64,000 nt of DNA from Lepiota brunneoincarnata. Lineage: Eukaryota; Basidiomycota; Agaricomycetes; Agaricales; Agaricaceae. The stretch covers positions 434,001 to 498,000 of the forward strand of contig JAEBUN010000002.1 of assembly GCA_023014365.1 (NCBI GenBank), read 5' to 3'. The notes below the pieces were generated by a model that made no database searches, was not told the origin of the DNA, and saw nothing but the letters and a program-made list of their open reading frames with translations. This document shows, in pieces, positions 1 through 11,233 of this stretch; the stretch's first letter is position 1, and every line of letters starts with the position of its first letter. The position numbers and the translations under genes are program-made.

Positions 1-820
1 CCATGCAGAGAAGTGCAGGATCTGGTGGTGCACCACAGGGCCCTCTTACATTCTTGCCGCTCCATGCTGCGGGCGTCTATGATGCGCCGGATGGGCCCAA
101 GCTCTCAAATTTCGTAGTGTCTTCCTACACTCCTTCTGTTAGTGCCCTCGTTCAGCATGCCAAAACCCCTTCTATCGTTGATCGAGGCATGCAGGGGGTA
201 CTTATGGTCAGTCAGCCAGATACGCCGGGTCAGCGCCCAATCCCGGCCACAACGGAAGAGATCAGGGTCATTGAGAAGCGGCTTGCTGAATATGATGTTC
301 CCTACTTGACCCTGGAGGGAAGGGACGCGAACGTCGTGATAGGGATGACCAACATTGAAGCATACAGCTCTGTCCATTTTGCATGCCATGCCGGGCAGAA
401 CGCTGTTGATCCGCTGAAGAGCTGTTTCTTTTTCCACTGATGGCCCGCTCGAATTATCGACAATCATAAAGGCCAACTTGGAAGCATGCAGACCTCGCCT
501 TTCTATCGGCTTGTCAGACAAGTCGAGGAGATGAGAAGCTTTCCGAAGAGGCGGTTCACTTGGCAGCCGGGATGTTAGCAGCGGGGTACCGTGGTGTGGT
601 TGCGACGATGTGGTCGATCCAGGATAAGTGTGCTGTGCAGATCGCGGATTTATTTTACAAGGATATGCTGGAACGCGAAATACAGGCAGGAGGAAAAGGA
701 GTGAATGGATATCACGCAGCATATGCGCTTGGCCATGCCACTGAAGAATTTCGGAAGTCACTCCGGGCCACAGATTTCGATTTTCTCATTTGGATTCCTT
801 ATGTACACTTTGGTCTGTAA
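1..820 (+). pseudogene. CHAT-domain (caspase-like) protein, C-terminal part, frameshifted, cut by window edge
   Basis: This is the C-terminal CHAT protease domain of a fungal TPR-CHAT protein; the N-terminal part lies outside the window. CHAT domains are caspase-related peptidases with a His-Cys dyad. The His motif HFACHAGQN is at about 379-405, the Cys motif LSACQT at about 506-523, and the C-terminus reads MWSI to YVHFGL before a stop at 818-820. The same domain occurs at 24.4-25.2 kb on the other strand, and that copy guided the reading. The frame here breaks three times: near 38-43 (GGGCCC), near 434-440 (CCACTGATGG) and near 478-482 (TTGGAAG). Each break is explained by one extra base. 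The dyad is therefore present but spread over different frames. It is a decayed copy, or a gene carrying insertion errors. Confidence 0.72.
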
Positions 821-1489
821 GATTCCATGCTCTCTTCATGCGAGCAGCCCTTTGTGTCCGTTCAAGTGCTTTTACCATTTCCGCTGCTAATTGGATATCT
901 ACCCCTCCGTATCCTTTGACCCGTAGCAGGCCCCCTGAGAAGTACGAGATTAGCCGAATAGCACGACGGGAATTTCATAATGAATCAGAGGGGAGAGGTT
1001 ACTTGTATTGTTTCTTGGCCCTCACCTGGGATTGGCGACAGAAACGAAGACAACAACTGGCGTTACCTCGTCACTAGGGCCTGCCCTTGACCCAGAGTCG
1101 GCCAACGGAGCCCCAGAAAGCCTGGTGCAGGGAGGGTGTCGGATTACATGTACAGATCTTGTTGTACGGGAAACTTATTGTGGGGCTGCTTCGAGTTCTC
1201 GGGGGTAAAAAGATATGTTTCGCGTAGCTACGTGGCACGTCTTTTATAGAGTCTACGAGAATCTGAAGTAAATGGAATGCTATGGTATGTAAACGAGAGA
1301 TCGAGAGTGTAAATGAGCGAGTTTTCTACGTTGAGTTTGTAAGGGATTATGTGTAGGATAAAGAAGAGATAAAGAGAGATAAAGAGAGAGCCGGATTACC
1401 AGTATACACTAGATAATCGTAAGCATCCTTGCAGTAGCCGAGAGGACGTCCCTACATTATCATGCTGGCCGTGGATGAGTAATCTCCCT
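821..1489. other. no recognised gene
   Basis: Sequence downstream of the CHAT relic. No reading frame resembles a known family. The stretch around 1350-1390 holds short GATAAAGAGA repeats, and nothing else stands out. Confidence 0.4.
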
Positions 1490-1563
1490 GATGAGACCCA
1501 TATCACGCAGCCGCAAGATTTCAGCTTTGCCCACAGCGCTTTCAATATCGCCCTTGGCAGCCA
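1490..1563 (-). pseudogene. short relic of a WrbA-like flavoprotein exon
   Basis: About 70 bases match the exon piece of the WrbA-like gene at roughly 3368-3440, including the segment translated as ESAGGKAEIL there and ESAVGKAEIL here. They also retain the beginning of the following intron (TGCGTGAT). Neither the flavodoxin N-terminus nor the downstream exons were found around it, so this is an isolated fragment of a second copy. Identification rests on the nucleotide match and the shared peptide only. Confidence 0.55.
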
Positions 1564-2687
1564 CTGTCCGCTATCGAGTGGAGACAATATGTTGAAAAAT
1601 ACAGAATCTGCAGGGCTTGCTGTCCCAGATGTCGAAACCTTCCGAGGATCGGCACTGTACACACAGGCAGGACCTGCTTCCACGAGGGTCCAGGTTATCT
1701 GTCAGTAGTTGTCTGCACCTTATGCTGATAAACGTGCCATCCTGACTCCTGAGTCTACGCTTCCGAGTCGGGCCTCGATTTTAATGCGTACCTAGAGAGC
1801 CTCGTTTGCCCTGCTACCGCGCCCCGGCAGGGGCATTGACTCGGCACCTGGCTACACTGTCTTTTTCCATTCCAGCACCCCGCTCTCATTCGACAACTCC
1901 CGACCTGGTCCCCCCCCTGTTTGATAATGCACATTCTCCCCGGAAGTCCGTGATTCGGTCAAGCCAGCAAGGGCCATCCACTTGTAATATAAAATTCAGC
2001 CAGTTTCAGCCTTGGTAACGCTCAATAAACTGCAAGCCATCATCCAGGCACCCTTTGGGCTCCTGCTCATAGTTGGCCAGTCGTTGAGTTCGCTATGTAT
2101 TTTGGCTGGTTCCCCCCCGCCTCGGAACCCGCCGCTGCCATCAAGTTCCCGCTTTAACATAAAAGGCGTTCGAAACCCGAGCGGAGTGGCATTTTTTTGG
2201 GGAACCAGCTTTTCAACTGGCGCCTTGATGATGATGTCATGATTTCGGACCCTCGATGCCGTTACATTACATTAACTCTGGGAAAGTTGATTCCTCCGGC
2301 TCCGCTTGGCGGACAATTGAGGGTGATAGGCCCGAGACGTATCTCGGATCTGTCCCTGACCCATCACGGGGCATGAATTAAGGGAATTGGTAGCGAATTA
2401 CGAACTGCTTCTCTTTCGAATTTCTGATGCGAGTTAGGCGGCTACTGGCTAGTAGCATCCCTGGTGATGCCAATGGAAAAAAAAAAAAAAAGAAAGGTCA
2501 AGGTATCGATATCCAAAGATAGAGCTATCTACGGGCCAAATTTATCCACTCTTATCTCAAAATTTCGGACAGTGACATCTAATCCAAACGTCTTGGGGCC
2601 ACCTTCGTTGTAGCTACCTGGTAGTACAAGGATGTTGACGGTCATCAAGACGGTTCAGCAGATTCAAAGTACCCATCCTTCATTTAT
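1564..2687. other. no recognised gene
   Basis: A gap between the two WrbA-like sequences. It has a 15-base A run at 2477-2491 and no frame that I can assign. The 3' untranslated region of the WrbA-like gene presumably lies near 2600-2687. Confidence 0.4.
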
Positions 2688-3713
2688 TTAGAAGTTTACC
2701 CTGCTTATGATCTCCCAGAACGCCTTTCCATGTGTTTGAGCGATACTGAGCTCGAGGGTTGATGGCTGGCGAGCGCCAGTGGGACCAGCGAGGGTCCCAG
2801 CACCCCAAGGAGATCCTGAAAAAAAGCGGTTAGTGTTGAGCATTTGGTTCGATAGGTCTTGCCAAAAGGGGAAGGGGGGGGGTGTTACTCACCACCATGG
2901 GCCTCGTCGAGGTTACCGAGGTCTGGGTAACAATGCGAGTAACCAAGTGGCACGTAGATAATGCCGTGATTGGTGAGAGTGGAGATAGGTATTTATGGCG
3001 GTAGCTTCTTGACCTCCACCAAGGCTTCCGGTGGAAACGAAGATACCAGCATACTTGCCAGCACAGCCCCCCGTCACCCAAATTTGACCAGTGGCATCCC
3101 AGAAAGCCTGATTATGGGGGAGAGAGATGTCGGCTTTCATAGAATCATCGACGAATTACATGTTGGCAAACCTTCCATTGAGCGGGCATGTTACCATAAC
3201 GGGTGGGGATGCCGAAGAGGTAGGCGTCGTATTTCAACAAGTCCGTCGACGGCGATGACAGGGTAATTGGGTTTAGGAGGAGCCGACATCTTATCGAGGA
3301 TCGCCTGAGGGAGGGTTTCTGCAACTCTGTAACCGAGCTCAGTACTGGTGGCTCCCTTGGGGTGAGGCTAGAGATCACGCACTGCAGGATTTCAGCCTTG
3401 CCCCCAGCGCTTTCAACGCCGGCCTTGACAGCCTCCTGCCACTGGGGAGGAAACCATCTCAGTATCACAGATGGACAAGAAAATAGGCTCGGGTCGGTGA
3501 CTGACTCTTCGCGATGTGGCCATACATGGAGTAGATAATGATAGCAAGACGAGGGGGAGACATGTTGCGGGTTGTTACAGTAGCTGAGGGTTGTTGAGTG
3601 GAAACAGTTGGTTCGGCTTTTGTAGATTTGACCTTGGTCCCGTTTTGGGGTTCTGTCTTTGTTGTTGTCTCGTCGGTAAGGTTGGCCTTCTGGCGTTTGC
3701 TTGGGAAGCACAT
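2688..3713 (-). pseudogene. WrbA-like NAD(P)H:quinone oxidoreductase (flavodoxin fold), frameshifted
   Basis: This matches the WrbA/Pst2/Ycp4 family, FMN-dependent two-electron quinone reductases linked to oxidative stress. Read from the minus strand, it has a Lys/Thr-rich N-terminal extension starting at 3713 and the FMN-loop segment IYSMYGHIAK. It continues with [60 protein letters not shown], and a C-terminus GSPWGAGT to FWEIISRVNF with stop at 2688-2690. GT-AG introns can be placed between these blocks; for example ATCCTGCA|GTGCGT to TTACAG|AGTTGCA rejoins ILQVAETL. Three single extra bases break the frame, near 3432-3436, near 3240-3250 and near 2981-2992. It is either a young pseudogene or a real gene with insertion errors. 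Family identity is firm; functional status is open. Confidence 0.75.
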
Positions 3714-4517
3714 GGGGAAATTTTATCAGAATGGAGATCTTGTTGGCCCTATAAGCCTTTAAAAAAATGAGCGGCAAAAGGCGCTTTCTTTATACTATTA
3801 GCATCGTGAACCAAGACCACGGTGGGTCTACATGGGACAGAATGAACATAGGAAACCATTTCCAATGCAGGAAATTCAATCGATCATGGCGTCGGTTGGA
3901 TGAGGAGTCAGGGTTCTAGTATGGAACCGTAGGAACGAGCGCATCAACGCGTAAAGTCATAACCATTATCGGAGCTTACTGAAGCCATGATAGCCGCTGC
4001 CCGGCATTGCTGTGTCTGCAGGTGCCCCCCGATAGATTCCCCGACTCGTCTCTCGGACATTACTACAACTCAACATCGAATATCTTGTTCTATATTCAAT
4101 AAGTATGTCTACCATGGCGAAAAGTTGGCCACTTGTCAGCCTCAGCCAACCGGACCGACCCGGGTTTGACGATCATTCCTGGAGACACACAATGATATCA
4201 TGCTGGTGGGCCTGAGTGCCGGTATGCGATAACAATACCTAGGGAAATCCCCATAGAGGCCGGATCCCCTCCAGAAAAAAGCTTGTCCAAACCTGAAAGT
4301 TCCTATGCCCCTGATTTGTCCAAATCGGATCCGGCCTCCGGCGCGGTCCTACGGTCTCGTGCCCTAGATTTTGTCCAAATTTCGCGGACCCGGCCTCTAA
4401 AAAGTCCAAAAAAATCACAATGGCAACCGGTATCTTGATCCCCCATCCCGAGTGCCGCTGGTGTGTCCAAAACCTGGAATCCGGCTCGAAGTCCTCCCCA
4501 AGGTGGGTTTGTCCTGG
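3714..4517. other. no recognised gene
   Basis: Upstream of the WrbA-like gene. The minus strand carries its presumed promoter just above 3713. The remainder up to the LTR-like repeat has several CCGGATCC-type and TTGTCCAAA motifs between 4250 and 4400 that recur imperfectly, but no gene. Confidence 0.4.
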
Positions 4518-4833
4518 TGTAGAGGTGGGCAAGCGGCTACACCTGCAAAGGCTGCCCTATGCCACCTCTCGTAGGACTCGGAACCCGAACTCGGAACCTG
4601 AAATCCAAACCCGGATCAAGGAGCTCGGAGCGCCCAGCCAAACAGAGCCGTCATCATTTTGCGACATATCCATTTCGCCCGAAACCTCTTACATTCCTTA
4701 ATAAATAAATTTTCACTATATTTCTATTCCTTTCCCTGAGGCTGAACTTTAGCATAAGTTTTTCTCCCTTATTTAGATCTTTCTGAGCTTTGCACACCAC
4801 CCTGTTCACTAGTTCCCTTCAGCTTCCCTTATA

Positions 4834-4865
4834 AGATAGGTGTCACCAGGAACAAGCACCTTATG
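4834..4865 (+). repeat. left terminal inverted repeat
   Basis: Complementary to 5669-5702 except for one extra base in the right copy. Preceded by TA. Confidence 0.8.
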
Positions 4866-4969
4866 TAATATGTATTATGTAAGCGCCAAGAGCGGCGAAA
4901 TCCCCAAGTTCGAAAATTGGAAAAGTGAGATTGTAGTATCTACTGTTGAGAGACAGAGCCGGACTGTGT

Positions 4970-5325
4970 AACTATATTCTGGAACTCTTTGCGAAGAGTT
5001 TTAGCGAGTTCCGGAGGCAGGACACGGTGCCCATGATATTTCTTGTTTGCCCAGACGGCCTCCGGGCCTGAGAGACCCTGAGAGTAGCAGTCAATGAACC
5101 TGGCGGCACGATTTGAATACCTGAATCCTCATGAGAAGAGTAAAAGACTCAGAAAAATCCTAGCAGCTACCTTTGTATCTGTAGTAGAGGAATATCATCC
5201 AAGCACCTCCTTACATTTGCCTCCATGTCATCAATATTCACCGTAGCAGAGGAATTCCTGTACCTGAGCTTGACGGCACCCCAGTACTGTTCAATGAAGT
5301 TGCACTCGCAATGATATTTTGGATA
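4970..5325 (-). pseudogene. DDE-superfamily transposase, C-terminal fragment
   Basis: The minus strand encodes YPKYHCECNFIEQYWGAVK, which contains the conserved C-E-x-NFIE-x-x-WG block that holds the last catalytic Glu of Tc1-like DDE transposases of basidiomycetes. It continues through an intron (GTAGCTGC to GATTCAG) into NRAARFIDCYSQGLSG and then PEAVWANKKYHGHRVLPP. The splice join restores the frame exactly, so this exon-intron unit is intact. The region that should encode the first two catalytic Asp residues and the N-terminal DNA-binding part is absent. The fragment is inactive as a transposase. Confidence 0.75.
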
Positions 5326-5668
5326 AATGGCCCATTATCAGTGAGAATTTCACAAGTTTTTGTTATCTGTGTCTCCTCCTCCTACCGCATGAGCAATCAC
5401 GTGATGTATTACTTAAGCGGCAAAATGTTGACTTGGGATTTTGACTTCCGGCTCCTTTTGCTTGCTGTCTCGTCAGAATACATTTTCTAGTCACTTTGCA
5501 TGAAAAAAAATAAATTTGATATTATTCTGTGTACGCCCAAGCTATTGAAAAAGTTCAACCTAGGACCTCTTCTGACCAACCTACACTTAACTTCTCAGGT
5601 CTTATTTTCCCACTCCGATGACTTGTGCTGAAGAAATAAGAGGCCGAAGTTTGGCTGATTTTTGCTTA

Positions 5669-5702
5669 CATAAGAGGTGCTTGTTCCTGGTGACACCTAT
5701 CT
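5669..5702 (-). repeat. right terminal inverted repeat
   Basis: Inverted partner of 4834-4865, followed by TA at 5703-5704. Confidence 0.8.
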
Positions 5703-6105
5703 TATCTGTTCTCGTAGCCACGAAAACTTCTCATTCTTCCCCTGTTTCACCTTCACTATCCCCAGATTTGTCCTAGCATAATTATATCTAAATTTTTCGG
5801 TCTGTTTCGGTACAGAAAACATAGTCAGTACAATATTTTGCTTGTATATAAAGTTCCAAGCTCGCTTATGAGCTCGGCAGTCAATATACGACTCATAAAC
5901 TCTCTCTCTCTCTCTTTCTCTCTCTCACTCAAATATCCCATCTTTCCTGGTTTTTGAAGCCCAGTGGTTGTTTTGCCAACCACGCTCGCCCCTTTGTTTG
6001 TTCGTGTTAGCGCTGTTTCGATCGTGTTTCGATCGTGTTTCGGTTTCGTTTCGGTCTCGTTTCGGCACCTTTCACGTGCTGAAGAGTCGCTTGCTCTTCG
6101 GGTCT

Positions 6106-9100
6106 GGCCGATAGGAGGATTGTCCAAGGTCCCGAGTGAAGTTTGAACATGTCAACATGACCAATTCGCAACTGCAGAAAGCTCAGGTAGATCTCTCTTT
6201 CATGATGTTCGTGTATACGGTTCGGACGGCCATTAAAGGCTCTTGATTCCAGTTCCCGGACGTCGCAGTTTTCTGCGCTACCTCCAGAAACGGTATAAGT
6301 TGTTTACCGTGAATTCAATGAAAAGTGTGCCACAGGTACCGCACGAGTCCACAGGCTCCCTCAGGCATACCTTCTAGCCACCACAAAGTATTATAAGGCA
6401 ATGTCCACACATGTGAGCTATCACAGGGGGACACAGAACTATTACCGAGCGCTCCATGCCTGAACTCGGGTGGGGGGTGATGTATGATGTTCTCTAAGGT
6501 TTTTGACGGAGCGCGTAGTTTGCGGAGGTAACCAGATATATATGGAACAGGACGATGTGATCTGGTGAGCTGTGGCATTGATTGTTTCTTATGAACCACT
6601 CATTCCGATCTAAGGTACTGGACACATTCATGAAAACCTCGTAGTCGATGTCTTCGGAGTCCTTTTCAGTCGGCTAAAAGTTCAGATCAGGCTATTCACT
6701 ACTTGCATATAATATTCCAAGTGGCACATCAAGCTCATGCAAGATATGGGTGGTTGTCAAACTCGAATGGGGGTATCTTTGTCGGCGGCTGGCGATAGGC
6801 GTTAGTACGTTATTAGCGAGAGTCAGAACACCTAAAGATGATACTGAATGTCCAAGCGGATCTACGTATGGTATTCTTCCCCGCCTTGTTTTCTCCATTT
6901 AGGCTGGACTTCCCCACTCCAACCATTGTGAGAGGCTAAGAGGACCGTCGAGCCTCGAGGCCGCTAAAAAGTTCCGCAGAGGGTGCATGCTGAAGCCCAT
7001 ACTATTCTCGAACACCACGCCGGAATCGAAGTCGTAGTTTTCATTAATTGAGACCCCACGCTCTCCCACGGCCACCCAAGCTAAGAATATTCCTTCTGCT
7101 CGAGACACATTCAACTATCATACCTGGAGTCTAAAAAATGCCCGCTCGACATAAGCTAGCACCTCACCCTCTGTAAAAACGGAAAAGTCCACAAAGTCGT
7201 CCAAATAGCCATAAATATGCAGCCAAATCGCCTCCTGTAGTCCATGCAGGCTTTTGAGGACTACTGGCCTCCCCCCATTGGCTGTAAAATGGCAGCTGGA
7301 TTGCCTCAATCAGTCCAGATGGACTTTTTGGGCTCCGGCAGTCCGCCCTGTCCTACAGCTGTAAAACATTTGACTGACCTGTGATTAAAATTGTCCTGTA
7401 TGTTGGAATATCGAGCGCTCCGCTGGCTCGGATCCTCAGCTATTATTCCATTTTCATTCCTGTTTCCGACTACTTTTATTGTTTTATTGCATTTTTAGAG
7501 CCTTATTATTACCAGGTGTATATAATAGGTACAAATAGAGATGAACCCCTGTGCGTTTGCAACGGGTCCCTGCTTTTCTCGTTCTGACTTCCCTAAATCC
7601 AACAATGTATATGGTTAGGGGAAAGAATTGAGGAGAGTAGTTTACCCTTGACCCAGCACTATTCTCAAGGTGGATGAACTTCAGGATCATTAAACAGCTG
7701 AATATCCATTGTCTTTCTACATTGGTTATAGTTATACAGATATGTGGAAACTTCTCAGGCTGCAGTTGGGTGCGGTACCGTAGTGGTGGTGTGCGGGAGC
7801 GGGAAATTCTCAAGGCCGCCTGTAGAGCAGTGTAGATATAAATACTGTACCATTCATGTAGTTACATTTCAGCTCTCACGTCGAGGCCGAAGTAAGTCCC
7901 ATATATTCTCCTCTCAATTACTGTACTAATCACGCTACGTAGTGTGGTAAGGGAAGTAAGGACATAAAAAGGCAGATTCTTCCTTCGTCTCCCAGATCAG
8001 ATTATGTAGGCAATTTAAGCAGGCCTCGCTCTAAGGGCATAAATAACATCCCAGTCATCGGCGGAATTGTCAGAAGCGCAGCAGAGCCCGTGAAAAGGTT
8101 GTACCAAGACAAGAAAAGCCCCAACTTCAAGGCTTGCCATCGTCATTGGTTGAACAAATGAGTATCACACACGCCGAGATCCCGATTGCACACGCACGCC
8201 CCTTGTCTCATGGGGTAAGCCCATCCATGGACCACTCTTAGACTCAACACCCTCGCGCGATGATTACTACGGACCATGGGCTCTTCAGGAAATTCATCGA
8301 GCAGACCGACATTACAGTACTGATGTCCGCGCTTTTTGACGCATCGTGGCCTGTCAACTCTGCTGGCATGTTGCCTGATGTTGAACTTGGACGTCCGGTG
8401 TATCTAGAGCCGAGGTTGGGCGAGAAAGCAAAGGCGGAGGCGACGCTAGCCAACGTCAAGGTGCGTCTTGCCTTCTGCCTAAGGAGCGGTTTTGCTTGTC
8501 GTGTTTTAGAACACAACCGTTCTAATACAACCCCCTAATATATTTAGCTTTGCTGCGGCTCCGGCCCTGCTCCCCTCATTGTGATTTGGAGCCCGACCCG
8601 CATCCCCTGCATACGAATCATCAGTGTCGCGGCTCGACTTGTTTGTATTAAAGAAACATGTTCCTTGCGATGTGTTTCCCAACCAAGTATGATTCCAAAT
8701 TGCAACGTAGTGCGCCATGTGTTCCTACCAATGAAACGATTTACAGCACGTTCACAACACGCCTCAGCTAGAAGCACAGATCTTTCGTCAGCTTACGCAT
8801 AATATTGTGCTTCTAGAGTCCAGGTCCGCCATCCCCATTACCACCACCTCTGCGAATAGTAACCACCAAAATTGCAGTGCTTGCTGTCTAGGCCATGGCT
8901 CTAAGCCTGTTTGGTGCCGAAGTTGCTCCTTGAATGTGAATAACAGATACGGAAAGGTTATTCCCTTTACGATCATCTGCTGTACTTCGGCCACTAGACA
9001 AACCGCGTCATCACAAATTGACGTCCTAAATTTGAAGGGCACTGGGTCTGCACTGGGTTCAGTGAGGGCCCGTTAGCGTTAAGCCACCTCGAGGTAGAAG

Positions 9101-9675
9101 TCGTACACGTGCTAGAGGCGACAATCGGGGGCGTTAGTGTGGACAACTCATTCAAGCATCTAAGACTGACTAGCAGTGACCACATCCTGCCTTGTTCCCG
9201 CTCTCAAGGTTCCTATTGGGCTAAATAACTCTGATTGAGCGCATATGAGTGCCGTCACAGTGAGTTCTACTCGTTTCCGCTTCAACAGCGCAGACTTCTG
9301 TCCATCGTGGAGGTGCCGGAAGATGCTCTTCACGTATTTGATCCCCTGTTCGAAGCATAAAAGTTTGCATCTACCACACTCCTTCGCCTAAGCGAGTGAA
9401 TTAATTATCCTAACATTGGCGCTCGCCTAATACTTAAAAAGCGTGAATTGACTAGACCTACTGTAGGATCGACCCTCTCACATATCCTTCGTACGTCCTG
9501 TTTGACGCTATAGCCTGTTGCACAGAGTCCTCATTCGTTCCAAGCCAGAGTAGTCAAATTTCGACTTTGGACTACACAATCGAACAACACCTCTAACGAG
9601 CTTATCGAGTGAGTGCGGCTGCGGAGGATAGAGTGCTAGGATGAACACTGAAATCTCTTACTAGACAAGATCACG
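6106..9675. other. no confidently recognised gene
   Basis: A 3.6 kb stretch with only weak coding signals. The minus strand has successive open stretches at 6315-6599, 6692-6898, 6899-7114 and 7118-7309 that might be exons of one decayed gene, but no motif is recognisable. The plus strand at 8260-8460 is open for about 67 codons and ends in an AAG|GTGCGT donor-like site, again without a recognisable family. No transposon ends or repeats were noticed here. Confidence 0.35.
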
Positions 9676-9870
9676 ATGCATTTCTCTTCCAAGTTGCTTA
9701 CTGTTGTCGCTGTCCTCTTCATGACAGCTGGAGTCTCTGTCGGTGAAGAGCAGGACCCAACAACCTGTCAGAAGGCTTGTTTCCACAGGCCCCCGCGAAG
9801 GTGCCCGAGCGGTATGCCGCTCCCTACGAGATTCGGAAAATGCTGGACCTGTTGCGCCCGCTACGACTGA
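9676..9870 (+). CDS. small secreted cysteine-rich protein (64 residues)
   Basis: A single-exon gene. Residues 1-23 form a classic signal peptide (MHFSSK, then a hydrophobic core LLTVVAVLFMTAGVSV), with cleavage likely before EEQDP. The mature peptide is about 40 residues with six cysteines spaced C-x3-C-x7-C-x12-C-x2-C-C, ending CWTCCARYD. The CPSGM...CWTCC pattern is of the kind seen in small secreted cysteine-rich proteins of mushrooms; no function can be assigned. Six cysteines could form three disulfides. A basic PPRR stretch lies mid-peptide. It sits alone in the repeat-rich half, as candidate effectors often do. The start is the only ATG that gives the signal peptide. Confidence 0.7.
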   Translation: MHFSSKLLTVVAVLFMTAGVSVGEEQDPTTCQKACFHRPPRRCPSGMPLPTRFGKCWTCCARYD

Positions 9871-11233
9871 ACAGAGAATGAAGGATGAATGGTCCTGCGT
9901 ATGAGTACAGATGTCAAATACTCCCCCCGTATGTATAAAATGTCAAGTTGAATTTGCTACTATTCCTGCACGAAGTTGTTAGACATCAGTGGCAAGAAAT
10001 GATTGAACCACAGTGAATATTAATCATCGATCATTGTTGGCTTCAGCGTTCTTAAGCTTATCTTATCCCTTGCCCAAAGTTATCTTTATAAGTTTACACA
10101 ATATCGGTAGGAAAACAAAGAAAACTACTTCAACTACGCGTTCGTGGGCTCCCCAGCGAAAAAAAAAGTTACATTCTGTTTCCTGAAAACGCCAGATTAA
10201 CGAAAGTAAAGAGGAAGCGCGCCCCACCCAATGTCAAAACAACTAGTACCATAGCTTTGAATATGCCGAAGGACGGGGTCATCGCAAATACGGTTCCCAG
10301 GAATCTAGAAAACTAGAGACCGAAGCAGCTGAAATCCCGACCCGACGATTAACATCCCGCATTGTCACCGAGACCAGTGGGGATACGCACTATGCTCATA
10401 AACCTTCGGGTACGACTGTCTCAGTGGTGGCCGGCAAGGAATCCAGGTTGATGGTTACATGTGGAGGAGTTGGAACAGTAGTTGAGATGGATGGTTCTAG
10501 GTCTGTGCCCTGCGCCGTGCCCACGGGGCACCCTGACTCTGGCCTTACCGGGTCGTTCAATGCTAACCTCCCCATCTAGAAATCGAGGCGAAATTACTAC
10601 ATTTGGTAAGGTGCGTGAGGGGGATATACGACCGAGGTGTGCAATGCCCATGTTGAAAGTGGGAGTGGTCGAAAGCCCTAGGCTTGTGACCAGAGGCGAT
10701 AGTTCTACTGGAGTCTAGCCACACGATTAGCCCCTTTTAACAGTTTAAGGATTTGGTACGAACGAGGAATGCGTGCAGTAACATATAGTAACAGTTCCCT
10801 TAGGCTATAATTATTCTTACACCCCATTGTGGCACCGATGGTCACGGAATACCCGTGAACTTCGACCATCAAAATAGAACTTCGTCCACTATAACAAATC
10901 AATTTGTCTTCGCTTTGATTGAATGGTCCCTCGTAACCGCACCCTCTCTAGATACCACATGGTTCGCATGCTGGAGGAGCCCTCCAGTGGTTTCTACTTT
11001 TTGCGTCATCTTTATAAGAATACGACTAATACGTTATCCTCAGATACCCATATGCGCGAGAACTCAAGCTAGAGATTCGTAGCTACTATGTTTAAGTTAA
11101 CGAAGGACAATGAAAGAGAAGTAAATAATATTCCAGGTAGTGTACATACTAGCTACCGATCATGTGGGGGAAAATGAATAGTAATGTGGCTAAAGGAGGT
11201 AGGAGTGAAATAGAGAGTCTGTGTTGTCCGGGC
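9871..11233. other. no recognised gene
   Basis: Downstream of the secreted-peptide gene, whose 3' untranslated region probably covers the first 100-200 bases. The rest shows short open frames on both strands (about 10421-10718) that overlap each other and match nothing known. Confidence 0.4.

Larger units (their letters stand above)
4834..5702 (-). mobile_element. DNA transposon with ~33-base terminal inverted repeats, internally deleted
   Basis: The ends are near-perfect inverted repeats: AGATAGGTGTCACCAGGAAC at the left and its complement at the right, continuing inward as AAGCACCTTATG with one extra base on the right. A TA dinucleotide flanks each end (4832-4833 and 5703-5704), consistent with a TA target duplication as in Tc1/mariner-like elements. 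Inside, the minus strand retains the C-terminal part of a DDE transposase. The 5' two thirds of a full transposase are missing, so the element is non-autonomous. It sits inside the LTR-like repeat, whose second copy is uninterrupted, so it inserted after that repeat. Confidence 0.78.
4518..6105 (+). repeat. dispersed LTR-like repeat, copy 1, split by a DNA transposon
   Basis: Bases 4518-4830 align with 17900-18250 and bases 5706-6105 align with about 18250-18620, roughly 75-80% identical by eye. Both copies begin TGTAGAGGTGGGCA, share CTTACATTCCTT and TTTCTATTC segments, and carry an internal TATA box (TATATAAAG at 5845-5853 here). They then have a pyrimidine-rich CT tract and, in this copy, a repeated CGTTTCGRTC stretch. 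A TG start, an internal TATA box and lack of coding capacity fit a solo LTR, but I could not define the 3' terminus or a target duplication. The 869-base TIR element at 4834-5702 interrupts it. Confidence 0.6.

Noticed and set aside
5896..5932. CT-rich tract as an independent microsatellite
   Set aside because: It is part of the LTR-like repeat; the second copy has a similar CT tract at the same place.
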